Source: CAVRQM01 sp963838805 (GTDB taxonomy: Bacteria; Pseudomonadota; Alphaproteobacteria; Acetobacterales; Acetobacteraceae). Taken from it: a DNA stretch of 64,000 nucleotides. Below the pieces are notes generated by a model. The model was not told the origin of the DNA. It saw only the letters and a program-made list of their open reading frames with translations, and ran no database searches. The stretch lies in contig CAWISK010000013.1 in NCBI GenBank assembly GCA_963838805.1, positions 150,030 through 214,029 of the forward strand, written 5' to 3'. Both the position numbers and the translations under genes were made by a program. The number at the start of each line of letters is the position of its first letter. Within the stretch, counting starts at the first letter, position 1. Positions 36,371-46,316 of this stretch are shown here, piece after piece.

Positions 36371-37399
36371 TCACGCCATCCAGGGCGGCGTGGGTAGCCC
36401 CTTGCCGCGCAAAAACTCGGGGTTGAACAGCTTGCTCTGATAGCGCCCGCCGCCATCGGCCAGGATGGTGGCGATGGTGTGGCCCGGCCCCATCTCGCGC
36501 GCCACGCGGATCGCGGCGGCCACGTTGATGCCCGCCGAGCCGCCGATGGACAGGCCTTCATGAATCAGCAGGTCATAGATTTGCTCCAGCGCCTCGGCAT
36601 CGGGGATGCGCAGCGCGTCGTCGATGACCACGCCCTCGAGGTTGCCGGGCACGCGCGACTGGCCGATCCCCTCGGTGATCGAGCTGCCCTCGACCGCCAG
36701 ATCGCCCGACTTGACCCAGCCGTACAGCGCGCTGCCCTCGGGGTCGGCCAGCACGATGCGCACCGACGGATTGCGATGCTTCAGCGCCAGGCTGACGCCG
36801 GCCAGCGTGCCGCCGGTGCCGCAGGAGCAGGTGAAGGCGTCGATCTTGCCGTGCGTCTGGTGCCAGATTTCCGGGCCGGTGGTGGCGCGATGACCCTCGC
36901 GATTGGCGAGGTTGTCGAACTGATTGGCCCAGAGCGCCCCGGTCCCCTCGGCTAGGCGCTGCGAGACATGCACGTAATTGCCCGGATCGCGATACGGCTT
37001 GGCCGGCACCAGGCGCAGATCTGCGCCGATCATGCGCAGGAAGTCGATCTTTTCCGCACTCTGCGTCTCCGGCATGACGATCACGCAGCGATAGCCGCGA
37101 GCGCTGCCGACCAGGGTCAGGCCGATGCCGGTGTTGCCGGCGGTGCCCTCGACGATGGTGCCGCCCGGCTTCAGGCGGCCGGAGGCTTCCGCCTCCTGGA
37201 TGATGGCCAGCGCCGCGCGGTCCTTGACGGAGCCGCCGGGGTTCATGAACTCGGCCTTGCCCAGGATCGTGCAGCCGGTCGTCTCCGAGGCAAGGCGCAG
37301 GCGGATCAGCGGCGTGTTGCCGATCGCGGTCGCCAGATCATCGGCGACCGGCGGTGCCACGGTCGCGTGTGCCACGGCATGGGAAGACGTGTGCGGCAT
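36371..37399 (-). CDS. cysK: PLP-dependent cysteine synthase
   Basis: Makes Cys from O-acetylserine and sulfide in the cytoplasm. The PLP lysine is in EFMNPGGSVKDRAALAI. The substrate loop is VEGTAGNTGIGLTLVG and the PLP phosphate loop is FTCSCGTGGTLAGVSLAL. The C-terminal region has HEGLSIGGSAGINVAAAI, with the Ser that holds the pyridine nitrogen. Length is about 342 residues from ATG 37399, where AGGA sits 7 nt upstream; ATG 37423 is an alternative. Some relatives are cystathionine beta-synthases or act with other donors. It is divergent from a rhodanese gene, fitting sulfur metabolism. Confidence 0.88.
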   Translation of the reverse strand: MPHTSSHAVAHATVAPPVADDLATAIGNTPLIRLRLASETTGCTILGKAEFMNPGGSVKDRAALAIIQEAEASGRLKPGGTIVEGTAGNTGIGLTLVGSARGYRCVIVMPETQSAEKIDFLRMIGADLRLVPAKPYRDPGNYVHVSQRLAEGTGALWANQFDNLANREGHRATTGPEIWHQTHGKIDAFTCSCGTGGTLAGVSLALKHRNPSVRIVLADPEGSALYGWVKSGDLAVEGSSITEGIGQSRVPGNLEGVVIDDALRIPDAEALEQIYDLLIHEGLSIGGSAGINVAAAIRVAREMGPGHTIATILADGGGRYQSKLFNPEFLRGKGLPTPPWMA

Positions 37400-37437
37400 G
37401 TCGGATCCTGTGGTTGAAACCATGCGGCCGGCGTGCG

Positions 37438-37884
37438 ATGGCCGACGATCCCAGTCAAGCACCGGAGGCGCAGATGGTCGAGAACGTGAGCCCACGTGAT
37501 GCGTGGGACGCCCTGCTGGCCGATCCGCAGGCGCAGCTGGTCGATGTGCGCTGCGACGCCGAATGGGTGTTCGTGGGCGTCCCCGACCTGGCGGAGGCCG
37601 GCAAGCAGCCGTACCTGGTGCCGTGGCAGATGTTCCCGGCGATGCAGCTCAACACCGGCTTCGTCGGCGCCATGCAGCACGCCGGCGCCAATCCCGAGCA
37701 GCATCTGTATTTCATGTGCCGCAGCGGCCAGCGCAGCGCCGCCGCGGCGCAGGCGATGCAGGCGGCCGGCTTCAGCCATGCCTACAACATCGCCGGCGGA
37801 TTCGAGGGGCCGCCCGATGCCGAGGGGCACCGAGGTCGCGTTGAAGGCTGGAAAGCGGATGGCCTGCCCTGGCGGCAGCGATAG
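37438..37884 (+). CDS. Single-domain rhodanese-like protein
   Basis: Sulfurtransferase-fold protein of 148 residues. NVSPRDAWDALLADPQAQLV opens the domain and VDVRCDAEWVFVGVPDL is the usual DVR strand. The active-site loop is CRSGQRS, with the catalytic Cys followed by Arg. The end PDAEGHRGRVEGWKADGLPW is typical of short alphaproteobacterial rhodaneses. It may carry sulfane sulfur. It is divergent from cysteine synthase over about 38 bp. ATG 37438 is chosen because the longer upstream reading overlaps the cysK coding region. Confidence 0.87.
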   Translation: MADDPSQAPEAQMVENVSPRDAWDALLADPQAQLVDVRCDAEWVFVGVPDLAEAGKQPYLVPWQMFPAMQLNTGFVGAMQHAGANPEQHLYFMCRSGQRSAAAAQAMQAAGFSHAYNIAGGFEGPPDAEGHRGRVEGWKADGLPWRQR

Positions 37885-37914
37885 GGATGGGGACGCCTTG
37901 ATCCTCCCGGCATC

Positions 37915-37934
37915 ATGCACGATATTCTGTGCAT
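37915..37934. promoter_or_regulatory. Inverted repeat ATGCAC-N8-GTGCAT, candidate antitoxin operator
   Basis: Perfect 6-bp arms at 37915-37920 and 37929-37934 flank GATATTCT, ending 18 bp before the antitoxin ATG at 37953. Xre-type antitoxins of RES modules repress their own promoter by binding such dyads. The core ATATTCT may also be a -10 element. The repeat is seen; its binding is inferred. Confidence 0.5.
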
Positions 37935-37952
37935 GACAGCATGGAGACGGTC

Positions 37953-38384
37953 ATGGCGAGTGCTACAGCCGTAGCTGGGGTGCTGGGCGGCGTGGGCGCT
38001 GTCCGACCGGGGCGCGCGGCCGATCTCGCCCTTGCGCGCGCAGTGCGGGACGGGCTGCCGTTCGCGATATTGGAACGCCTCATCGCCGATGGCGTGGTGG
38101 ACGAGCGCGAGGTGGAAACTCATTTCATCCCGCGGCGCACTTTCTATGCCCGGCGCCAGAAGGCGACGCTGTCGCGCGAGCAGAGCGATCTCGTTGTGCG
38201 CCTGGCCCGCATCCAGGCAATCGCCGACGAAGTCTTCGGCGATCGCGTCAAGGCACATCGCTGGCTGCGCAAGCCCAACGGCGCCTTGGAGGGGCAGGTG
38301 CCACTCGCCTTGCTTGATACCGACGAAGGTGGCCGGCTGGTCGAGGCGGTGCTGGGCCGCATTGCCCACGGTATCGTCGAATAG
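37953..38384 (+). CDS. Xre/MbcA/ParS-type antitoxin of a RES module
   Basis: Antitoxin of 143 residues. An N-terminal helical DNA-binding region (residues ~25-75, with GLPFAILERLIADGVVDERE and FIPRRTFYARRQKATLSREQ) is followed by the toxin-binding DUF2384 domain: IQAIADEVFGDRVKAHRWLR, KPNGALEGQVPLALLDTDEG and GRLVEAVLGRIAHGIVE. GGAG lies 7 nt before ATG 37953; GTG 37929 and ATG 37941 are longer options. The RES toxin gene follows after 9 bp. It should neutralise the toxin and repress the operon. Confidence 0.88.
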   Translation: MASATAVAGVLGGVGAVRPGRAADLALARAVRDGLPFAILERLIADGVVDEREVETHFIPRRTFYARRQKATLSREQSDLVVRLARIQAIADEVFGDRVKAHRWLRKPNGALEGQVPLALLDTDEGGRLVEAVLGRIAHGIVE

Positions 38385-38393
38385 TCGGACAGC

Positions 38394-38885
38394 GTGCGCG
38401 TGTGGCGGCTGGCCAGCGGGTCGCATGGCCAATTGGACGGCGAGGGGGCGCGGCGTTTCGGCGGTCGCTGGAACAGTCCAGGCGTGCCTGTGGTCTATGC
38501 CGCGAGCCATCTCACGCTGGCACTGCTCGAGCAGCTTGTTCATTTCGAGCCGGAGGATTTGCCCGACAGCTTCCGCGCCTTCGCAATCGATCTGCCAGAG
38601 GGCGCTGCCGTCGAGGTTCTCGAAGCACCGTCTGCGCCGGTCGACATCGCTGCCAGCCGCCTGCACGGCGACGCCTGGGCGGCCTCCCTGCGATCAGCGG
38701 CCCTGGTCGTGCCCTCCGTGGTCATCCCCGCGCGGCTCACCCCCGGGGATATTCCCACGACGGAGCGGAACGTCGTTCTCAATCCGCGCCACGTCTCGGC
38801 TGCCGCCTGGCGCGCGACCGAAACGTCGTTCAGGGTTGATCCGCGGCTGCGGCCGGCGGTGCCGCCGACGCAATGGGCGGGATAG
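38394..38885 (+). CDS. RES-domain toxin
   Basis: Toxin of 163 residues of the RES family, whose studied members degrade NAD+ (some as NAD+ phosphorylases), stopping growth when not bound by antitoxin. The conserved Arg lies in RRFGGRWNSPGVPVVYAA, the Glu in LALLEQLVHFEPEDLP, and the Ser near the C-terminal HVSAAAWRATETSFRVDPRL. The start is GTG 38394, nine bases after the antitoxin stop. Its 3' end overlaps the convergent lipoprotein gene by 56 bp. All three key residues appear present, so the module looks active. Confidence 0.87.
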   Translation: MRVWRLASGSHGQLDGEGARRFGGRWNSPGVPVVYAASHLTLALLEQLVHFEPEDLPDSFRAFAIDLPEGAAVEVLEAPSAPVDIAASRLHGDAWAASLRSAALVVPSVVIPARLTPGDIPTTERNVVLNPRHVSAAAWRATETSFRVDPRLRPAVPPTQWAG

Positions 38886-39745
38886 GCGAGACCACCGGGC
38901 CGCCCGGCACGTCATATGTCACCCGCAGCACCACGAACCACGGATAGCGCGTATCGAGCGGCTGGTCCGGCGTGGTGCCGAGCCGTCCGTCATCGGTCAC
39001 GGGGACGTGCTTCATCGTCACCGCGTCATCGACATTGCCGCCGATGACGCTGATGATCCCGGGCGACTGCGCCACCACGATGTCGCAATGGGCCGGAAAC
39101 GCGTCGGCCGGCAGATCGGCATAGCGCAGCGGGCGTGGCGTGCGCGAGGTGCAGATGATGTCGCCGGGAACCGGCGCATACTGGTCGATCGGATAGGCGG
39201 TGACGACCCAGCCATTGTCCTGGCCGTGCGCCTCCCGCCACGCCGCGTCGATATAGGTGTGGTGCGAGGGTGAGTATGGAAACCGCCCGCCAGCCCCCGA
39301 GATGCGCATGACGTAGCTGATGAACGCTGCCGACCAGGCATACTCGCCGTCTTCCTCCGCCGGGAACACGACTCCCCAGGCATCGTGCATGCCGGTCCAG
39401 GAGACTTCGGGCCGCGAGAAATCCTGGCCTTCGTACCAATACTCGCCGACCCGCTGCCACAGCCCTTCGAAACGTTCCGGCTTCTGGTCCGGCAGAGGCG
39501 GGGGACGAGCGCCGGGCGGGTCGTCATCGACCGGCTGCCCGAATACCCGCCACTCGCGCAGGGCGATGGCGATCGCGGCATCGCGCGAGAACGGCTCGAA
39601 GGGTTTGGTGGCGAAGTCCGGCACGTTCGGCGTGGCGCGGACGACGACCGGGCGAACGCCGGGAACAGCGGGCTGCGGCACCTTGGTCGTGGCGCAGGCA
39701 CCCAGCAGCCAGCAGGCCGCAAGGGGCCAGGAGATGACGGTACAT
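38830..39745 (-). CDS. DUF2272 lipoprotein, one frameshift in the signal region
   Basis: Envelope protein of unknown role with a DUF2272 domain, which has a Cys/His-containing, NlpC/P60-like layout. Domain marks are SWTGMHDAWGVVFPAEED, YAWSAAFISYVMRISGAGG, FPYSPSHHTYIDAAWREAHG and PGDIICTSR. The main frame starts formally at GTG 39681, but reading upstream gives CWLLGACATTKVPQP, a lipobox with LGAC. The preceding residues MYRHLLAP from ATG 39745 are in another frame, so one base is wrong near 39718. It follows mtnA closely. The end overlaps the RES toxin gene. Confidence 0.78.
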
Positions 39746-39750
39746 GGCGA

Positions 39751-40848
<1,098 letters not shown>

Positions 40849-40864
40849 GGGGGCGGGAGAATCC

Positions 40865-41377
40865 TCAGTCGCGTTGGTGCAGCACGCAGATCAGCGTGAA
40901 TAGGCGGCGCGCGGTGGCAAAGTCGATGGCGATCTTGCCGGCAAGGCGGCCGGCGACCAGCCTCGCCCCCTCGTCGTGCAGCCCGCGGCGTCCCATGTCG
41001 ATCGCCTGCAAGCGCGCGTCGCGACCCTCCTCGATAGCCGCTTCATGGCTGTCCACGAGCATGTGATAGTCGCGCACCAGCCTGCGGAATGGGCCGAGCG
41101 CCAGAGCGTGCGTCACCAACGCCGTGCCGTCCGGTCGCCGCACGTCGAACACCAGCCGGCCATGCGCGATCGACAGCGCCAGCGCGAACCCGCCGCCGAT
41201 GTCAGCCGAGACACCGCGCAGCGCCGGCAGAAACCGTCCCTCGGCCTGCAAATCGGCGATCGCCCGTGCCCGCTCGGCTTCCTGCAACGGCGACAGCGCA
41301 AGCATGCTCGACTCGTCCAGAGTGACGCTGAGCAGATGGCCTCCGGAAGTCTGGCCGCCTGGTCGCTCAGCCTTCAT
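40865..41377 (-). CDS. UPF0262 family protein
   Basis: A 170-residue protein of a family nearly confined to alphaproteobacteria; its function is unknown. The signature block is visible: LALGPFRRLVRDYHMLVDSH, then LQAIDMGRRGLHDEGARL and KIAIDFATARRLFTLICVLH. It has no signal peptide and is cytoplasmic. The start ATG 41377 overlaps the end of the DUF983 gene by 11 bp, and mtnA starts 16 bp after its stop, so the three are probably co-transcribed. Confidence 0.88.
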   Translation of the reverse strand: MKAERPGGQTSGGHLLSVTLDESSMLALSPLQEAERARAIADLQAEGRFLPALRGVSADIGGGFALALSIAHGRLVFDVRRPDGTALVTHALALGPFRRLVRDYHMLVDSHEAAIEEGRDARLQAIDMGRRGLHDEGARLVAGRLAGKIAIDFATARRLFTLICVLHQRD

Positions 41378-41792
41378 CGGCTGATTTCAGCAGTCCGAGC
41401 CTGAGCGCCAAGCCCACCGTGCCGCCCTTGATCGGTCGCAGCAGCAGCAAGGTCAGGATCGCCGCGAGCGGTACCCAGATCGAGAAATGCACCCAGAGCG
41501 GTGGCGCGTAGGCTTGCTCCAGCATCAGCATCCCGAGAATGATGATGTGGCCCACGGCAAAGATGGTGAAATACGGCGGCGCGTCATCGGCGCGGGCCAG
41601 GCCCAGCGGAGCCCCGCAGTTCGGGCAGCTCCTGGCAACGCGAAGATAACCATTGAACAGCCGTGTCTGGCCGCAGCCCGGACAGCGGCACATCAACCCA
41701 CGGCCGATCGCGACTGCCAGCGGCGGCTGTGGCCAGGGCGGCTGCTTGCTCGCACGGTCCGGCGTCCATCGAACTACGGCTGTGTCTGGCAC
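41367..41792 (-). CDS. DUF983 membrane protein with zinc ribbon
   Basis: Small inner-membrane protein of 141 residues. Two Cys pairs, CRCPGCGQTRLFNGYLRVAR and CPNCGAPLG, form a cytoplasmic zinc-ribbon-like motif. Two hydrophobic helices follow, one with FTIFAVGHIIILGMLMLEQA and one with LAAILTLLLLRP. The family is alphaproteobacterial and has been tied to cytochrome oxidase genes elsewhere, but no such gene is here. The start is GTG 41792, the only good one in frame. It heads the group DUF983, UPF0262, mtnA and DUF2272. Confidence 0.85.
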   Translation of the reverse strand: MPDTAVVRWTPDRASKQPPWPQPPLAVAIGRGLMCRCPGCGQTRLFNGYLRVARSCPNCGAPLGLARADDAPPYFTIFAVGHIIILGMLMLEQAYAPPLWVHFSIWVPLAAILTLLLLRPIKGGTVGLALRLGLLKSADEG

Positions 41793-42319
41793 GGGCAGGT
41801 TCCTGTTCAGTGGGGCCGCGACCTTGGCTTGGTTCGCGACACCACGGCTCTCCTAATGATAGCGACTCGGCTCGGCATCAAGCGGTGGCAGTCACGGAAG
41901 CCGCCTGTCGGCACGACGGCGGACTGCCGCGACGCAGTCCCGGATTGTTGTTCCACCGCGCTGCCGGCGCGGTGGCGGCCGCGCGCTCGGAAATATTTGC
42001 ATCCGCGTGCGCGCGAGATGCACGCTTTCTGTTGACAGCAGAACGCGCGAGAGCAGATAGCGTTAACAGGGTCGCAAGCGCACCGATTCGCGTGTCGCTA
42101 CCGATGCCGGGCTCACCCTCGGGTGAGAGAAAGACCTGATGATGATGCGTCTGGATTTAGCGAAACGGGAGTGGTGCGGGGCAGCGTGGGCCGCCCGCCC
42201 GCACCGTACTCCGCCGCGGTGGCGGGGCCGACGTGTGGCACGTCGGCGGAACTGCGCGATCGACCAATCGTTCGTGCTGGGGACCAAACATCGATGAACA
42301 ATTCAGGGAGCCTTCGGTA
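41793..42319. other. Intergenic region before the histone-like gene
   Basis: This stretch of 527 bp has no gene that I can support; the ORFs here have no family features. It holds two perfect hairpins: CCACCGCGC/GCGCGGTGG (41953-41961, 41967-41975, 5-nt loop) and CCGACGTG/CACGTCGG (42228-42235, 42239-42246, 3-nt loop). A TTGACA at about 42032 could be a -35 element for the downstream gene, though its distance to the start is long. Confidence 0.5.
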
Positions 42320-43210
42320 ATGAGCAAGGACGACAGCAGCGATCATACGGACGCACAGCCCTTGGCCATGCGCGCGTCCACTCGCAAAGCCGGTGGGCGC
42401 GGTGCCGGTCGCGGCGCCGCGACGCGGGCCGGTAGCACCGCACGCAAGTCGTCGGCCGCGCGTGGCACGAAGGCGGCGACGGCAAAGGCCAAGGCGACAC
42501 GCGGGACCGCCAAGACGGCTCGCGCCGCCAAGACCACGCGCGGTGCCGCCAAGACCATGCGCGGTGCCGCCAAGACCACGCGCGGTGCCGCCAAGACCAC
42601 GCGCGGTGCCGCCAAGACCACGCGCGGTACGGCCAAGGCGACGGCGGCCAGGCGCACAACGCGGGCGAGCGCCTCGGCCAAGGCGCCGGCACGCAAGACC
42701 GCACGCGCGGCTGCCGCTAAAACCTCGGTGCGCAAGACCGTTGGCCGTGCTGGTGTGGGCGGACGCAAGGCGGCGGCAGCGACCCGCGGCACGCGCATGG
42801 GCGCGCGCACCGCGACCGGCCGCGGCAAGGCAGCGACCAAGGCGACCGGCACGCGCCGAAGCGCTGCGGCTAAGACCGCGACCACGACGCGCCGTGGCGC
42901 CGCACCGAAGGCCGTTGGCACTCGCCGCACTGCGGCTGCAAAGACGACCACCCGCCGTGCATCTTCCGCCAAGACCGCGACGCGCGCGCCGGCCGCGAAG
43001 AAGACCATGCGCGGCATGGGCCGGACGCCCCGTGCGGCATCGAGTGTCGTGAAGGCACCGCGCGGACGTCCCGCCAAGGTCGCCGCGGCCGAAGCGCCGG
43101 CACCGAGGAAGATTCGCCGTCCTCGTAAGGCCAAGATCGAGATGCCGATGACCGAGTCGGCTCCCGCCGAAAATCACGAGGAGACGATGACGACCGAGCA
43201 CGAGGAATAG
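42320..43210 (+). CDS. Histone H1-like basic protein with KTTRGAA repeats
   Basis: A 296-residue protein composed mostly of Ala, Lys, Arg and Thr, with an acidic C-terminal end (ESAPAENHEETMTTEHEE). KTTRGAA-type heptads are tandem at residues ~70-103 and looser KT/AAAK units fill the rest. The composition is that of bacterial histone-H1-like or AlgP-type proteins that bind and compact DNA and vary in length through repeat changes. A RGRPAK AT-hook-like motif occurs near the end. The start is ATG 42320; the upstream extension lacks the composition. It stands alone. Despite the low complexity the frame is intact. Confidence 0.8.
   Translation: MSKDDSSDHTDAQPLAMRASTRKAGGRGAGRGAATRAGSTARKSSAARGTKAATAKAKATRGTAKTARAAKTTRGAAKTMRGAAKTTRGAAKTTRGAAKTTRGTAKATAARRTTRASASAKAPARKTARAAAAKTSVRKTVGRAGVGGRKAAAATRGTRMGARTATGRGKAATKATGTRRSAAAKTATTTRRGAAPKAVGTRRTAAAKTTTRRASSAKTATRAPAAKKTMRGMGRTPRAASSVVKAPRGRPAKVAAAEAPAPRKIRRPRKAKIEMPMTESAPAENHEETMTTEHEE
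42524..42628 (+). repeat. Five tandem 21-bp repeats inside the H1-like gene
   Basis: Units GCCGCCAAGACCACGCGCGG(T) start at 42524, 42545, 42566, 42587 and 42608. The second differs by one base (Thr to Met). Near-identity at the DNA level implies recent duplication and possible length variation between strains. Confidence 0.9.
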
Positions 43211-43274
43211 GCAGACCAGCCAACCCCTACCGCGAGGACGACAGGCCGGGCGTCAACTCCGGTCTGTCGCTCCT

Positions 43275-43907
43275 TCAGCCGAACCGCCGCAGCAGGTCGT
43301 CGACCTGTGTCGCGGTGAGCAGGCGCGGTGTCGCGCCGCGCAACAGCAGAAACAGTTTCGCCGCTTCTTCCAGTTCTTCGGCCGCATAGACGGCATCCGT
43401 CAGGGTCCGGCCGCTCACCACCGGCCCGTGATTGGCCAGCAGCACGGCGCGCGCGCCGGCCGCCGCCTGCTTGATCGCGGGCTCCATCGCCGGATCGCCG
43501 GGCCGATAATAGGGCACGAGCGGCATATGCTGTCCAATCCGCATGACAAAGTACGGGGTGAGCGGCGGGATCGGATTTGCCTGATCCGCGTCGGGCAAGC
43601 AGGCGACGGCGGTTGCCATCGTCGAGTGCAGATGCACCACCGCGCCCGCCTCCCGGCGTGCCGTGTAGAAGGCGCGATGCATGAACACCTCCTTGCTCGG
43701 CGGATCACCGCTGACATGGGCGAAACTCGCGTCGAGCTTCGAGATGTGCGCGGGATCGAGGCGGCCCAGGCAGGAATTGGTGGGCGTGATCAGGTAGCCG
43801 TCATCCAGCCGCACGCTGATATTGCCGGCGCTCCCCACCGAAAGCCCGCGCGCGAACAGGCTTGCGGCCAGCTCGGCCAACAGCCGGCGCGTCGCCTCCT
43901 CGGTCAA
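43275..43907 (-). CDS. otnC: Class II aldolase, probable 3-oxo-tetronate 4-phosphate decarboxylase
   Basis: Zn-dependent class II aldolase/adducin-fold enzyme of 210 residues. Next to a tetronate kinase it should decarboxylate 3-oxo-tetronate 4-phosphate to dihydroxyacetone phosphate. Features are LSVGSAGNISVRLDDGYLIT, PTNSCLGRLDP, the metal His pair in VVHLHSTMATAVACL and the third His in LLANHGPVVSGRTL. The start is TTG 43907, sharing bases with the otnK stop as TTGA. The acid-dehydrogenase partner is not in the window. The frame is intact. Confidence 0.85.
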   Translation of the reverse strand: MTEEATRRLLAELAASLFARGLSVGSAGNISVRLDDGYLITPTNSCLGRLDPAHISKLDASFAHVSGDPPSKEVFMHRAFYTARREAGAVVHLHSTMATAVACLPDADQANPIPPLTPYFVMRIGQHMPLVPYYRPGDPAMEPAIKQAAAGARAVLLANHGPVVSGRTLTDAVYAAEELEEAAKLFLLLRGATPRLLTATQVDDLLRRFG

Positions 43908-45188
43908 GGCGCGTTTCCGTCCAGCACCGCGAAGCTGCGCGGGAAGAAGTCCGGACGGCCGAAATTGCCGCTCTTCAGCGCCAGCAGCATCGGCGGGCCG
44001 GCATCGCCCTCGGCGAAGGTCCAGGGCACGCCCGGGTCGATCTGCGGCCCGATGCGCAGCCGGCGCAGCCCGAGGCGCGTCACCACGGCACCCGAGGTTT
44101 CGCCGCCGGCCACGACCAGACGACGGACGCCGTGCGCCACCAACTGTTCGGCGATGGCGGCCAGCACGGTCTCGATCATCGTTCCCGCGGCCTCGCGCCC
44201 CAGTCTCGCCTGCAACGCGGCAACCTGATCGGGCGGTGCCGAGGCGGCGATGAGCAGCGGCGCGCTGTCGTCTTGCTGGTTGAGCCAGCTCGTCGCTTTC
44301 GCGACCAGCGCCGCGGCATCCGGGCTTGCCAGCGCGTCCAGCTCGAGCGTCGGCATCTGCTCGCGCGCAACGCCGATCTGCGCCAGCGTCGCGCGCGAGC
44401 ACGAGCCGGCCAGCACCGCGCATCGGCCCGCCACGCCCGGCAGCCGGTCCGCATCTTCACGCGCCGGCATCTGCGCCGCTCGCGCGAAAATTGTCGGGCA
44501 ACCCGATCGCGATGCCTGAGCCGCCGGTCACCAACGCTTGTCCCGCGAGGGCCGTGCCGATCGCACGCAGTTGCGCGTCGCTGACCGCATCGACGATGGC
44601 GTAGCGCCGCCCCTGTTCCTTCAGGGCGGTCATGGCGCGGCGGATCGCGACGGCGCCCTGTTCCACGGTCGCGAACGGGATCAGCCCCACCGTGCCATCG
44701 GTCTGCCGTCCCAGCACGCGCACCAGATTGGCATCCGTCATCGGCGTCAGCGGATGCTTCTCCATGCCGCTTTCGCTGAGCAGGGCGTGGCCCACGAACA
44801 GATGGCCCTGAAACACCGTGCGGCCATTGGTCGGGAAGGCGGGACAGGCGATGGCGAAACCGCAATCGAGGGATGCGGTCAGCGCGTCGGCGACCGGGCC
44901 GATATTGCCCGAAGGCGTGCTGTCGAACGTCGAGCAGTATTTGAAGAAGAACTGCACGCAGCCCGCGCGGCGCAGCCAGGCCAGCGCCGCCAGGCTGTCC
45001 GCCACCGCCTGCGCGGGCGGCGTGGTGCGCGATTTCAGTGCGACCACCAGCGCATCGGCGTCCGGTACCGGCTCACCCTCGCGCGGCAGACCGAGCAGCT
45101 GCACGCAGCGCATTCCCTGGCTGACCAGCATGGAGGCGAGATCGGTCGCCCCGGTGAAATCGTCGGCGATGCAGCCGAGCAGCGGCAT
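43904..45188 (-). CDS. otnK: 3-oxo-tetronate kinase (DUF1537 family), one frameshift
   Basis: ATP-dependent kinase acting on 3-oxo-tetronate, named from its OtnK-like sequence and its OtnC partner. The N-terminal domain has LLGCIADDFTGATDLASMLV, SRTTPPAQAVADSLAAL and FKYCSTFDSTPSGNIGPVAD. The frame changes near 44475, and the C-terminal domain continues with LVVAGGETSGAVVTRLGLRR and LALKSGNFGRPDFF. The start is ATG 45188 with GGGGGA 7 nt upstream; ATG 45194 is also open. The start region is tandemly duplicated (45186-45231). Confidence 0.85.
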
Positions 45189-45231
45189 GGTCATTCCCCC
45201 AGCGCGTTCATGGTCATTCCCCCAGTGCGTT
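45186..45231. repeat. Two tandem 23-bp repeats at the otnK start
   Basis: CATGGTCATTCCCCCAGCGC(GTT) at 45186-45208 is repeated at 45209-45231 with one change. On the minus strand each copy carries the glycosyltransferase end (NALGE stop), a GGGGGA ribosome-binding site and an ATG. The duplication creates a six-codon mini-ORF (MNALGE) between the two genes. Confidence 0.85.
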
Positions 45232-46184
45232 GGCGAATCGGAGCGCCTGTGCGCCCCACGATGGCAGGGCCCGGCCCCGCGCCCAGGCGGCCTCGGCCAT
45301 GTCGCGGCGCAGATCGTGGTCGAAAATGAGCCGGCGCATACCGTTCGAGAGTGCGACGTGATCGCCCGGTGCCGCAATCACCGCCGCGTGGGGCGGCACA
45401 GAATCCGGCGACCGCCGCACCGGCGGCAGCCGCGATGGGAACGCCGCGTCGCAGCGCTTCGGCGATCGTCAGGCGATCGCCCCCGTCCACGGTCGCCAAG
45501 GCGAACAGCCCGGCATCGTGCCAAAGCTGTTCCAGGGCCCGCGCATCACCCGCGTCGGCGAAGTGGGTGCGCTCACCGATGCCGGCCTCGCCGACCAGGC
45601 CCATCAATGAAGGGTCGCGGGTTTTGCCGGCGATAGCCAGTGTCCAATCAGAGATCCGGCAGCCGTGCGAGGGCGCGCAGCAGTGCTGCGTGATCCGAGC
45701 GCGGCCAGAGGGTGTCGATCGCGAAGATCACGCAGGTCGAGATGCGCGCGGGCCCGTCACTGCGCGCCAGGTCCGCGACGCCGGGTTCGATCACGCGGAT
45801 GCGTTCGGCCGCGACGCCGAACTCCGCAAGCCGCTGCCGTGTGTCCTCGGCCGTGACGATCACTCGGCGCAGGCGGGGCAGGAGCGCCAGCATAGCGTCT
45901 CGCGGACCCGGTTCGCGGATGAAGGCGACGGCGCCACGACCGGCGAGCGCGTCGCCAAGCCGGGCGAAAGCCGGCAGGCAGAGGCTGTCCACGATCATGC
46001 GCTCATCGGCGCTCATGCCCTCCAGCATCGTCGCAGCGGCGGCCCGCGTTGCGTCATCCGGGTGTGCGGGCCCGAGCGTCGTCACGGCGACCTGGTGGCC
46101 GAGGCCACGGAGCGCCGGCACGATGGCACCAAGATAGGGATCGCCGGCACGGAGCGCGTGGGCGAGTGCGAAACGCAGATGCAT
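45214..46184 (-). CDS. Glycosyltransferase (GT4-like), two frameshifts
   Basis: Probable cell-surface sugar transferase. The N-terminal half (from ATG 46184) has LGAIVPALRGLGHQVAVTTL, AVAFIREPGPRDAMLALLPR and VIVTAEDTRQRLAEFGVAAE, a GT-B first domain. At about 45655 a false stop follows LARLPDL, and the frame changes to WTLAIAGKTRDPSLMGLVGE. The donor site is near LFALATVDGGDRLTIAEALR and RGVPIAAAAGA. A second change near 45410 leads to AVIAAPGDHVALSNGMRRLI and the end RFANALGE. Restored length is about 323 residues. The first residues look short for the family, so the real start may be upstream. Confidence 0.72.
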
Positions 46185-46316
46185 CAGCCGGCACCGCCAC
46201 GTGTCGAGCTATCCATGAGCCTGTTCTGCCTCGCCACTGACGGAGCGGTGTCACCGCCGAGGCAGGCTAGACGCGAGGGCGTGGCCTTGTCGAATGCGTC
46301 GCGACCTTGCGAACCA

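Noticed and set aside
42228..42246. CCGACGTG-TGG-CACGTCGG as an operator of the H1-like gene
   Set aside because: It is a perfect dyad, but the 3-nt loop and GC-rich context make it as likely a chance hairpin; no regulator is nearby.
45186..45231. Target-site duplication of an insertion sequence
   Set aside because: The two copies are directly adjacent with nothing between them, and no IS-like ends are present.
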